Shown here piece after piece: positions 11,191 through 21,764 of a stretch of DNA of 64,000 nt (position 1 is the stretch's first letter; each line of letters opens with the position of its first letter). The DNA comes from Coffea arabica. Lineage: Eukaryota; Streptophyta; Magnoliopsida; Gentianales; Rubiaceae. The DNA is taken from contig NC_092329.1 of assembly GCF_036785885.1 (NCBI RefSeq), positions 17,006,449 to 17,070,448 on the forward strand, given 5' to 3'. The notes beneath the pieces are model-generated. The model saw only the letters and a list, made by a program, of their open reading frames with translations. It ran no database searches and was not told where the DNA came from. Both the position numbers and the translations under genes were made by a program.

Positions 11191-14100
11191 TGTGAGAACC
11201 CTAAAACTTTCCATATTTTCTCAGCCTTTTGGTTTATTCTCATTTTCCCTTTTAAGTGAAATTTGTTAACCATTTGTGTAAATAAAGGAAGGTTTTGTCA
11301 TTATGTGTATTTGTGTATGATATATGTATATGTGTGTATGTATTAGAAGTACGGTTGAGCGTGGCAATCAATTCGGAAAAAAAAAAAAGAAAATATTTTG
11401 CGAAAAACTGAAGGGCCAAATCTGGCTGCAAATCCGGCCAGTTTTTGGCCGGATTGTTGTGGTTTTTTGAAAAAAAAATTGATTTCCTCTCTGGCCTATA
11501 TCCGGTCGGATTGTGACGTGTCACAGCCGGTCATCAGCTTTGACCGGCAGTTTCCTTCCTTCTTATCCCACTTTTTGGCCAAAACATCTTCATTTCCTCT
11601 TCTTGTTCAGCCGTGCACCTTGAGAGAAAACCAAGAAAAGCTCTTTATTTTCTAACTTCTATTTCTACTTAAATCTTGAGTTTTAACCTTGGATTTTCAA
11701 ACTACTCTGTGCAAGTGCTAGCTAAGGTGAGTTAAAGGTGATAGTGGAGTTGTTTTTGGGAGTGAAGCTCTAAGTTCCTACCTTTCTTGAGTTGTAAGTT
11801 GAGTTGCTAACGAAGTTCTTGTTTTGTTTTAATAATGGTATATTGGTGGATTGTGAAGGTTAAAGATGCTATATTGTGGATGATTTCATGGTTTAGGTCA
11901 AGTTGGACCCTTTTCTGATTTATTGGGGATTTTTTCGATTTTATATGATAGTCATGGATTGGCTTTGATTTGATAGCTCTAAATGGTGTTAAATGGAACT
12001 TTTATGCGTTAATTACGATCGTTTGCGGAAAATTTATGCTTGTGGGGATAAATTCCGGTTCTAGGGTTTTAATTTGGGGGTTTTCTTATAGTTGGCTTTG
12101 GAGCTTCTAATTAGCTTTGATTGAAGGGTTTTGTGGCCTAATTGGATGTGTTTTATTGTTTATGAGTTGTATGTATGATTGTGGTTAAATTGCTATAAGA
12201 ATGGGTTTTTGGATTGTAGGGTGAAAATGTAGAATTTAAGGGGAAATGCCGTCCGTTTATTTTCTTGTATTGTGAGTGAGTTAAAGTGGTTTTAGAAATG
12301 AGTGTTAGGTCAAGTGGGACGTATTTCATTGAAAATTTCATCGATTTTTTCAAAAGGTGGTCGAGGGCTAAGTTTCTATTTGAACTTGTATACTTTCGAG
12401 TGCAAGGCCATTACATAATAATCAGTAAATGGCGGCCAGACTTTCGAGCTTCGAAGGCATACGTTACTACCACTCTGGTCTGGATCCGGCTGCCGGGGCT
12501 ACCGGTTTAGTACTATACAGAGGCTTTTCTGATGAAACTTGGAAATAAGTTGGGTAAGGCTGTGATCCTCAAACATCTAAGGCTACGAGAGGAAAGTATG
12601 CACGAATCTGCCTGGAAATAGATCTGAAACAACCTCGAGTTCCTTTTATCTGGATTAATGATGAGCTCCAAGCAATAGAATACGAAGGACTGCATCTCAT
12701 ATGCTTTGAGTGCGGCATGTATGGCCATGGGAAAGAGAAATGTCCGGGAAAGGGTCTGGTCCTTCAATGATGGATGCCATGATTTGGTTGCCTTCCACTT
12801 CTGGCAAGTTTTTGGTGTCTTCGGCTTGGGAGTGAATTCCCGCCACAACACTTAAAAAAGAAGACCAGCAGAGCTCTTACTGACCTAGGGGTCTATGTTC
12901 GAATTCAATCCCCTATTCGAATCTAAGTGTCCACTTCCAAAGAAAGCGAAGGTTGGCAAATACCATGACCGTTTTTCCATTTTAAAACATGATACCTCTT
13001 TAGTTTAAAACTCCAAATGTTTACTTACTCTTTACCAAAATAAAGAGGAGTGGTTTAGGGTTTTCTTGGGTATTTTGTCCTCTTTGCACATGATTTTCAT
13101 CGAACCTTTGGGATATAATATCTACTTGAATATATATTGATTTTGAGTCACATAAACGATTCCGAAAACAATATTTCTTAGCCTATCTTGTTGAATTCCA
13201 ATTTGTCTTTGGTCCAAGTGTTTTCCGCCGGAAATTTTATAACCCTTTTAGTTTCATTTACGCTTGGTTTGTTAAACCCTTAGTTATTTCCATCTTCCGA
13301 TCCAAATGGCTCTTTTCACTCTAAAGACATCCTTATATGTTTACTCGTAATTAGTCGGGTTTCTTCGATTACACTTAATTGTTTTGTTAGATGAACTATA
13401 ATATTTGCTCTCGTTTAATCTTAGGTTTCGTCGGTGACTGAGGGTAAAATCCGGAGGAATATTTTGGACATTATTTTTGCATACATAGGTGAGTGTTTCT
13501 TGTTTGTTATATTTTCTTGATTATATGGCTTGTATGAATGATGGATGACATGTTAATGCATTCAATGATTGTCAAAATGAGTTTTCTAGGCGAATGTGTA
13601 CTTTACCGCACTCCACCTAAATAAATGTGAAATTTTCAATGAGTTAATGATTGAAACATTACTTGTGCATGAATGTAAGCCTTTTAGCTGAACTGGACCC
13701 TGCCCTTCATTACCGATCGACTCGAGCCAGAAGTGGACTCCGTCAGGCGATATGGTGACCCTGGGTAACTGTTTGGTATACTCGAGTATTACCTTGAAGT
13801 CTGGTGGATCCTGGCCAATGTCCGGGAAGGGCGTGAATGAATGAATGAACGAATGTTAATGCAAATGAGGGGTTTTACTTATCAAAATGTATTTTTAAAT
13901 GATTGGAGGAATAAGGGAATGAAAAGAGAACAAATGAATGAATGAACGAATGAATGGCTCGCTATGAGCACGTATCCTTTTATTGATTGTGTTTATCGCT
14001 TTATATCGTAAATGTATCTTGAATTATTGTTTATATGTAGTGAATGCATCGAACGTATTGTTTGCCTATGTGTTCGGAACCTCACTGAGCTTTTTACTCA

Positions 14101-14448
14101 TTCCTTTAGTTTTGTTTTTCTTAACAGGGGAAGGCGCGCAAGGACGAGAGCTCAGTATAGACTAGTTTAGTCTAGTTCTTTGATTTTGTAATGGTTCTCG
14201 CCCTAACGCTTGGCATGGGCTGGATGTTTGAAGAATTGAGAACCTTTGTATATTCAATGGTTGTACTCCCTTTCGAGATAGCAATGTATAAAAGTTTCGC
14301 TTAAGTTTTGGATTGTTGTTATGTTCTTCCTATGGTTTTATTTCGGTTTTGATTGAGAACTATGGTGATTGACTGAGTCCTGGCGAGAGTTGGGCAGGTG
14401 GTCCGCTGAACCCTTTGGTTCGCTTTAGAGGGAGGTGGGGCTGTCACA
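11191..14448 (+). mobile_element. Solo LTR D (Ty3/gypsy), plus strand, nested in LTR of element A
   Basis: It begins TGTGAGAACCCTAAAAC (11191) and ends GGTGGGGCTGTCACA (14448), 3258 bp. A perfect 5-bp duplication TGACA flanks it (11186-11190 and 14449-14453). The last 60 bases carry the shared family tail 'GAGTCCTGGCGAGAGTTGGG'. The family palindrome GGTATACTCGAGTATTACC is at 13775-13793. A GAATGAATG tetranucleotide run lies around 13835-13955. It contains a LINE-derived coding fragment (12374-12745). Confidence 0.93.
12374..12745 (+). pseudogene. LINE (L1-type) ORF1 fragment with zinc knuckle
   Basis: Plus-strand translation in two frames matches the plant L1-type ORF1 layout (DUF4283 followed by a CCHC knuckle). 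Visible are GHYIIISKWRPDF, ASKAYVTTTLVWIRLPGLPV, then after a stop YYTEAFLMKLGNKLGKAV. After a frameshift comes ICLEIDLKQPRVPFIWIND, and finally the knuckle CFECGMYGHGKEKC (12702-12743; C-x2-C-x4-H-x4-C complete). The frameshift and stops make it dead. It lies inside solo LTR D. No LINE poly(A) tail or target duplication was identified, so it may be an insertion or a captured segment. Confidence 0.78.
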
Positions 14449-16568
14449 TGACACTCCATCAACTTTCAAGTAACCAGTCTAGTAGTACACCACTTAACTC
14501 CAATCTCCATCCATCATTCAAACCCCCTATCGGCCCGAACTCCAATATAACAGTGGTGGTAATAGTCGAACATACCAATTAATCGAGAAAATAACAGTCC
14601 ACTCGACAAACTAGTAGACCCAGGATTCGTTATCTTATTGACCAAACCCTTGCCGGCTCGACTTGATTAATTAGCCACAGGGTTTTTGAAATTCCAGACA
14701 GTATCCAAGTCATACACACACACACATATATATCAAACCAATTGTAACCAGTGCATAGTAATAAATCACATTAGAACAAGTACGATAAAGTACACCCTTG
14801 CCCTATCAAACAAGTTAAGTCCCGTCCAGGCACAGTAACAAAGCAATTCATTCAAGTAATAAGTTCAAACATGCACTTGAAAACACTCACCAATGATTTA
14901 TTGCTTTCCAAAATCAAGATCAGGTTCAACTCCCTGGCTGGAGTCCAAATCTGCAATAAAATACCGTTTAACAGTTTACAATCAATTAGGGTTTCAAAAT
15001 ATAGGAGTTTTGTTTAAAAAAACAAGTAAATAGAACTCATTTAAGTATTACTCATTTTACCTATCAACCTTAGAAAATTCATACTTGCTCTTTTGGTTTC
15101 GATAAAGAAGCGTTTAAAACTTTTAAATTCGCAACTTGGTATAAGAAACTTGGAAATCGTGTTTAAAGTGATCGCTACTTTCTCCTTATAAAATATTTAG
15201 GTTTTGGCAAAAATTTCATCTTATACATCCCTACTAAGGGGAACTCAAATACTCTAAACAATCTAAGTTCAATTCAACCAAGAATCACCGCTCAAGCTTC
15301 AATTTCACTCACTTGAATTTCAAGAAATAAAATGGACAGCACTTCCTTTGTTTTTTCCTAATTTTTCAGCCATTTTCAAGGCCACATTTCCATCTCAAAT
15401 CAGCCCAATAAATACCACAATTAATAAGATAAAAACAGCTCTCAATCTAGACTATAAAACCTTCTAATTAAAGTTCATTTCTAGCATATATCATCACAAT
15501 ATCAAAGCTGAAAAATCTCTAATAAAGCTGGAAATTCCTAGTTAGAAGCTAAAAAGTCACAATAAAGCTACCAATCATCACATAAATCCATAACCAAACT
15601 CAATACCAACATATCATGGATGAACAACACAATTCAAGGCTGAAAATCATAAACCCTAGACTGAAATTTCACTAATCTTCAGCAAATTTAGATTATCATC
15701 CATAAAATTTCAAGATTGAAGTCATTTTCACCATAACTTGCAAGAATAAGAAAGAGAAAGAAAGTTGTTCATCTTATACCTTCCACCCCTTGAAGAAAGT
15801 GAAGAAACCAAGGCTTCCTCTCCAAAAACTCTCCACCACAAGCTTCCTTGCTTCCTTAGTGCTAGTTTGTTTGGTTTAGTTTTGTGATTCTAACTTAAAC
15901 AAGGCAAGAATCAAGATGAAAATTGAAGCTCTCTCTCTCTTTTTCTCCTCTCAAGGTTCGGCCAAGAAGGGAGCAAAATGAAGGAATTTTTTGTTCAAAG
16001 AAAGATATAGAGGGAAGAAAGCTTCTTGGTCAAACAAGGCTTTGATCGCTGACACTTGGCAAGCCAAGTTTTTTCCTTTTTTTTTTCTTTTCTTTCCTTC
16101 CTCTGGGTCAAACAATTCGGCCAGCCTTAGGGTTAAATTAGGGAAGGTCAAATGAAATAAAAACAAGGAGATTAGGGAAAGAAAGTATTGGTCAAGTGGT
16201 GTATTCAACCGGTAACAAACGGCACACGTCGATTCAAACCTACTTTCTTGACTCTCTTGTTTTTTTGTTTTAACTTATGATCCACTAACTTATTTTTAGC
16301 ACTTCTAATCACATACTTCCTTTTGTCTAATACCGCTCTTATCCATCAAATTTAGTACACACGCCTCACCAACTGATCATATTACCAAAATGTACAAAAA
16401 ACTCTAGTTTACTCTAACTATAAAAATAAAAGTAAAACTCTTGATTCTATTATTTATTACAACTATTGAGAGAGTAAATTAGTAGTAAAAGAAATTATAA
16501 ATTAACTTATTCAAAATAAAAAAGGATTATAAGAAAATATAAGCAAATTCTCAAGACCTCACACTAAT

Positions 16569-16874
16569 AAGCAAAAATTTATTAAAGGAAAAAAGAACAA
16601 GAAAAAGTCCATATAACTGGCATGTGATATGTCATAGTAAAAAATGGGTAATTAATTTTAAATTGCATAATTACAAGGAAATACAATACAGATTGTTTCT
16701 TAGTTTCAAAATTGGCGAATAAATGAACAATTGACTAATTATGAAGGAAAAATATATAGTTTCTTCACTTTTGTAAATTAGAGGATGGATGTTCTAAATT
16801 TTTATGAAAATATCAAATTAAAAAAAAAAAGAAAACTAATTAGGAATAAACAAGAGAAGAGTTAAAAAAACATA
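16569..16874. other. AT-rich spacer, nothing recognised
   Basis: About 300 bases between the outer end of element A and the start of the foldback repeat. It is AT-rich and shows no coding frame or repeat that I could support. Confidence 0.5.
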
Positions 16875-18988
16875 CAGGGTTAAGTTTAGATGAGATGAGA
16901 TGACTAATTCTTGTATTATTAATCCTGGATTGAGTCATCCCCGAATAAATAATCTAAGGTATTTAATTGTTTGATTGATTCTGGGTTAAATAGAATATGC
17001 TAGAAAATAATCCTATCTCGTATTTGGTTGGAGATTAGATGAGGTAGAATTACCATTTTAATGACCAAAGCACCCCTTAATTTGTAGATTCTGTTTAATA
17101 AAATAATTTTATATTTTCCAAAAAATTAATAAAATAATTTAGTATTTTTAATAAAATAATTTAATAAGAATTTTAATATTTATAACTTTTATCAAAATAT
17201 AGTAGTTTGAAACCTTAGAATTATAAAGTAAATGAGCCCGTTCAAGCCCTTAAAAATAGATTTTAACCAAAATTTTGAATCTAAATTTGAAATCTAATTA
17301 TATGATGGGGCAAGTTTTAACTAAATTAGGGTTAAATCAATTAAAACCTAACTCACTTAAGAGCTTTAAATGAGACAAAATCGAGCAAATATAGTAGATT
17401 TTTCTTTGGACTGAGTTAGAGCTAATTGAAATGCTCATTCACAAAACCCAATTGATAAGATTATATATGTATATAGAATTTGATGTAGAAAATAAGCTTC
17501 GTAAGGGCAATTTAGTCCAAAGACAATATAGTCCTTCTATTATGATGTTAGTATGGCAAATTAATCAAAAATTTTTAATTAATTAATAGGGGTAAGTCAA
17601 ATTTTTTAAAATTATGAATAGGGGTAAATTAGTTAAATTTTTTTAATATAATTAGTAAGGGCTAATTAGTCCATTTATTATCATATTATTATATGAGAGT
17701 ATAGTTATATAATAGTTAGTATATATTTGAATCATTCATAAGGACAAATGGACTAGTCCAAATATTGTTATGTTGGTAGTAGGAATAAATTAATCAAAAA
17801 ACTTTAAAATTAATTAGTTGGGGCAAATTGGTCCATTCATATTATATTATCATGTGAGAGTAGAGTTTTATAATTATAAGAGTATAAATTTGTATTTTTT
17901 GTAAGGATAAATCAGTCTAAAATTTTCTCATCCTATGTGTTAGTCATTGAGGATCCGTTTGGTTCATGGGATGACACAGGATTGGATTAATTATCCTATG
18001 TTATCTCATGTTTGGTTGCATTTTATACATGAAATGACACATCTTACTTAATCCAATTAATCCCCTATTTATGGGATAAAATAATCTCATGGGGGAGATG
18101 GGATTAGTCATCCTGGAATGACTAATAGATACGATGATAAAATTTTAAACTAATTTATCCTTATAAAGTATACAAATTTATACTCTTATAATTATATAAT
18201 ACTACTCTCACATGATAATATACTATGAATGGACTAATTTGCCCCTACTATCTAATTTTAGAGTTTTTTGACTAATTTGCCCCTACTACCAATATAACAA
18301 TATTTGGACTAATTTATCCTTATGAATGATTCAAATTCAAATTAGCTATTATATAACCATACTCTCACATAATAATATTATAATAAACAAACCAATTAGC
18401 CCCTACTAATTCTATTAAAATTTTTGACTAATTTGCCCCTATTCATTATTTTAAAATTTTTGACTTACCCCTATTAATTGATTTAAAACTTTTGACTAAT
18501 TGCCATACTAACATCATAATAAAAAGACTATATTGCCCTTGGACTAAATTACCCTTACTAACCTTATTTTCTAAACGAAATTTATATAAATATATAATCT
18601 TATCAATTGGACTTTGTGAATAAGGACTTCAATAAACTTAAACTCAATCCAAAGAAAAATCTTCTATATTAGCCTGAGTTTGGCTCATTGAAAGCTCTTA
18701 AATGAGTTAGGTTTTAATCGATTTAGCCTTAATTTAGCCAAAACTTGACCTATTATTTAATTGAATTTCAAATTTATGTTCAAAAGTTGGGTCAAAATCT
18801 ATTTTTAAGGGTCCGAATGAGCTAAGTTTGAATGAATGGGAATTTTTATATATCAAAACACTTGATTTACTTTATAATTTTAAAGTTTTAAACTACTCTA
18901 TTTTAATAAAATTTATAAATATTAAATTATTTATTAGATTATTTTATTAATAATATTAGATTTTTTTATTCGGATGGACGGTCCGGAT

Positions 18989-19571
18989 TGGATCTTGTGA
19001 GGTTAAACAGTGGTATACCCACAATTTGAATTCCCTTCAAATTGCTTGCCCACTTTGTGGGCCCTCTCGACACTATTGAGAAAGCACTGTGGACAGATCA
19101 CTGTTGATATTTCAATTCAAGGGAAAAGAGGCACATATGGTTCTGGTGGCTTCTTACGTTTGAAATGACCCATTGACTCAATAAATTGAGAATATTTCTG
19201 ATCATAATTAATTGGGCCTGATGCGAGTCATAGTTAACATTTGATTGACCCATCTGATTAAGAAATTAAAAATATGTTGGGCCTGAATATAAGTAGCCCA
19301 TACATTGATAACCCTAATCGTATTCCCTTATCTCAAGAATAACTTCCTTGTCGCATCAATGTTGAGAACGTGGTGTCCCTTATTACATCCATTGCTGTGT
19401 AGCAGGCAACAGCTACATGCGAACCTAATTCTAGTGGTTCGCTTCTTCTTCTTGGATAGGTGATGCGTGATCTTGATTTTTGAGTCATTTCAAATGTAAT
19501 TGGGCCTCACACAAGCAATTTGAAGTGAATTCAAATTGTGAGTATACCACTATTTAACCTCACAAGATCCC
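18989..19571. mobile_element. TIR element (non-autonomous DNA transposon) inside foldback arm
   Basis: Terminal inverted repeats of roughly 45-55 bases: GGATCTTGTGAGGTTAAACA continuing to 'TATACCCACAATTTGAATTC' on the left, and the complement 'GAATTCAAATTGTGAGTATACCAC...CCTCACAAGATCC' on the right. The interior has no coding frame. A third, left-end-only copy lies at 19703-19725 plus 20474-20497, split by the next MITE. The flanking 20-mer CGGATGGACGGTCCGGATTG occurs directly before both left ends (18971 and 19684), so a local duplication produced the third end. The superfamily is not assigned. Confidence 0.65.
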
Positions 19572-19636
19572 AGTTCACGGATGAATCGAAAAGCTCCCCA
19601 TGCGAAGTGCAAAGTACATTCCCAAATGAATGCGCC

Positions 19637-19684
19637 GAGATGGGGGCCACAGTGCGCTTCGAGATGGGGGCCACAGTGCGCTTC
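19637..19684. repeat. 24-bp perfect tandem duplication
   Basis: The unit GAGATGGGGGCCACAGTGCG-CTTC occurs twice back to back (19637-19660 and 19661-19684), immediately before the duplicated CGGATGGACGG flank. Confidence 0.9.
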
Positions 19685-19725
19685 GGATGGACGGTCCGGA
19701 TTGGATTTTGTGAGGTTAAACAATG

Positions 19726-20464
19726 GGGTTAATTATATTTACCTCCCCTGAGGTTTGACTATATTACCAATCAATCTCTATAATTTGTCCAAATAACGGT
19801 CTCACCCTTTGAATGATCAAACATTTAACAAAAACCCCCTTAATGCCGAAAATGCCCTTATTGAGGCCATGTTGCGTTAAAAAAAGAACATATTTTTATT
19901 TTATTGACCATGTATTTTATAAAAACCATATCTTTGCTTCCATAAATAGTTTTGAATCAATAATTATTTTAAATTTTAAAAATGAATATTAAAAATTAGA
20001 TAAATAAGAAGCAATTATTTTAAATCCTCAAGTATGGTTCGAATTTGTGGTTCAAGGCATGTTGCGGAGAGTACAAGGCATGTTTTCTTCAATTTGAACC
20101 ATACTTCAGGAATTAAAATAATTTCTTTTTTTTTTATTTTTCTTTCAATTTATCTAATTTTTAATATTCATTTTTAAGATTTAAAATAATTATTGATTCA
20201 AAACTATTTATGGAAGCAAAGATATGGTTTTTATAAAATAATAAACAAAAATTTTTTTCTAATTTTTTGGATTGCTTCAAGATTAATAAAATAAAAATAT
20301 GTTCTTTTTTTAATGCAACATGGCCTCAACAAAGGCATTTTCGACATTAAGGGGGTTTTTGTTAAATGTTTGATCATTCAAAAGGTGAGACTGTTATTTG
20401 GACAAATTACAGGGATTGATAGGTAATATAGTCAAACTTTAGGGGAAGTAAATGTAATTAACCC
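19726..20464. mobile_element. 739-bp MULE-like foldback MITE with 9-bp target duplication
   Basis: It begins GGGTTAATTATATTTACCTC and ends with the near-complement ...GAAGTAAATGTAATTAACCC. The inverted repeats extend most of the way to the centre (for example 'AAGGGCATTTTCGG'-type and 'ATGGAAGCAAAGATATGG' blocks in both arms). It is flanked by a perfect 9-bp duplication TAAACAATG (19717-19725 and 20465-20473). Nine-base duplications with long TIRs are typical of Mutator-like elements. There is no transposase. It splits the third TIR end described above, so it inserted after that duplication. Confidence 0.85.
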
Positions 20465-20524
20465 TAAACAATGGTATACCCACAATTTGAATTCCTTGTT
20501 TTGATTATTAGTGGGATAGGATTA

Positions 20525-21519
20525 TGTAAGGCCCGGTGCAACCCAATGAGTACAAACAATTTCACAATGATGCACAAAGATATATCAAATTTAAGCACAA
20601 TAAAGAAAACTTAATTAAAGAGAAAAGATAAGAAATGCAAACCAAATATCAACCCAATAGCCTCTTCAATTGATGGCGATGCTAACCAAGATGTACAAGT
20701 GAAGACTCACTCCTTCCTCACCCCAAACACACTTTGGTTGAGCCAAGGAGTTTTACAACAATTCTAGTTAACCCTCAACAACCTACACTTGAAAGATCAC
20801 TCACCCAATTAAGAACTATTTTATACAAATGAGGCAACCTTCACCAAGGTTTTACCACTTCAAGTGATAGGTTCACCTTCACCAAGGTTTTACTCCTCCT
20901 AGAGAATAACCTTCACTTGAGCAACCTCACAACCCAACTTTCCCAACCCCTTATACAACCAACAAAGAATCTTTCTACTCAAAAATCTCACTTGTAAGCT
21001 TGTATTTTGTGTTGGCAAAAGTCCCTTGTCTTCTTGTGCTTTGGGGTGTTTATAGAAGGTGAGAAATGGCTTCAAAAAGCTCTCCAACGGTCAAATATTA
21101 AATGCTGTCAAAACTAGCCGTTGGCCTGTCGGACGTCCGAGACCTCCTGTCGGACGTCCGAACCCTGCGTCCAAACCACCTGTCGGACGTCCGAACGCTG
21201 CGTCCGAATGTAGGCAGAGAGTCATCAAATCTTTGCGAAATTTCTCGGACGTCCGATGCGATCGATGTGCGTCCGAGGCGTGCGTCCGATCCTTCCGGAC
21301 GTCCGATGCTTCCTCACGAGCGTCCGACAGAGTTTCCTTCTTGATGTTCTTCATTCTTTCGGACGTCCGATAGCGTCCGACATGAGTGCCCTGTTTTTGC
21401 TTCTTCTTTTATGCCACAAGAATCTGTTCTAATAAATTACTCACATAAAAACATTAGCCCAAATCTACATTTTGGTTTGTTAATCATCAAAACCAAGGAT
21501 TGATCGACCAAGGTCAACA
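20525..21519 (-). repeat. 3' LTR of the gag-only retrotransposon
   Basis: On the minus strand it is TGTTGACCTTGGTCGATCAA...CACCGGGCCTTACA. It carries a cluster of the palindrome TCGGACGTCCGA at 21129-21381 (five exact copies, one with a single change, and several GCGTCCGA half-sites). The polypurine tract lies directly outside it at 21520. Confidence 0.95.
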
Positions 21520-21533
21520 ATCTCCCCCTTTTT
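21520..21533 (-). other. Polypurine tract
   Basis: Minus-strand AAAAAGGGGGAGAT abuts the 3' LTR, the expected plus-strand primer position. Similar AAGGGGGAG motifs recur at about 21582, 21634 and 21665 in the 3' non-coding segment (21534-21764), giving an array of tract-like sites. Confidence 0.85.
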
Positions 21534-21764
21534 GATGATGACAAACAAAATGAAGATTTCTTTTATCAAATAAGTTCAAATAAAGCTCCCCCTTAGAAAG
21601 TGCCAACATACAAAGAAATTTCAATAAATCCTACTCCCCCTTTTGGCATCAATCAAAAACAAACTCCCCCTTTATTTTTCAAATCAAGACCATATTGAAT
21701 ATCAAAATTTTCAATTGTACTTACAACCATATAGCACTTCTTGGATCAAATCATCATGATGTGC

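Larger units (their letters stand above)
10639..16563 (-). mobile_element. 5' LTR of element A, interrupted by solo LTR D
   Basis: Plus-strand ends are TGTGACAACCCCATCT (10639) and AAGACCTCACA (16563). On the minus strand it is therefore TGTGAGGTCTTGAGAATTTG...GGGGTTGTCACA. Without the D insertion (11191-14453) it is about 2.66 kb. The primer binding site lies directly next to the 10639 end, so this is the 5' LTR of a minus-strand element. The likely target duplication base set at the outer end is CTAAT (16564-16568); its partner lies outside the window to the left. The family palindrome is at 14558-14576 in a mutated form. Confidence 0.85.

Noticed and set aside
12513..12851. 112-codon minus-strand open frame
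   Set aside because: Antisense shadow of the LINE ORF1 fragment, which has a recognisable zinc knuckle on the plus strand.
21059..21373. Open frames on both strands rich in GRPT/SDVR repeats in the gag-only element's LTR (and again at 23903-24217)
   Set aside because: They are translations of the TCGGACGTCCGA palindrome cluster; the same sequence is open in several frames on both strands, as expected from a non-coding repeat.
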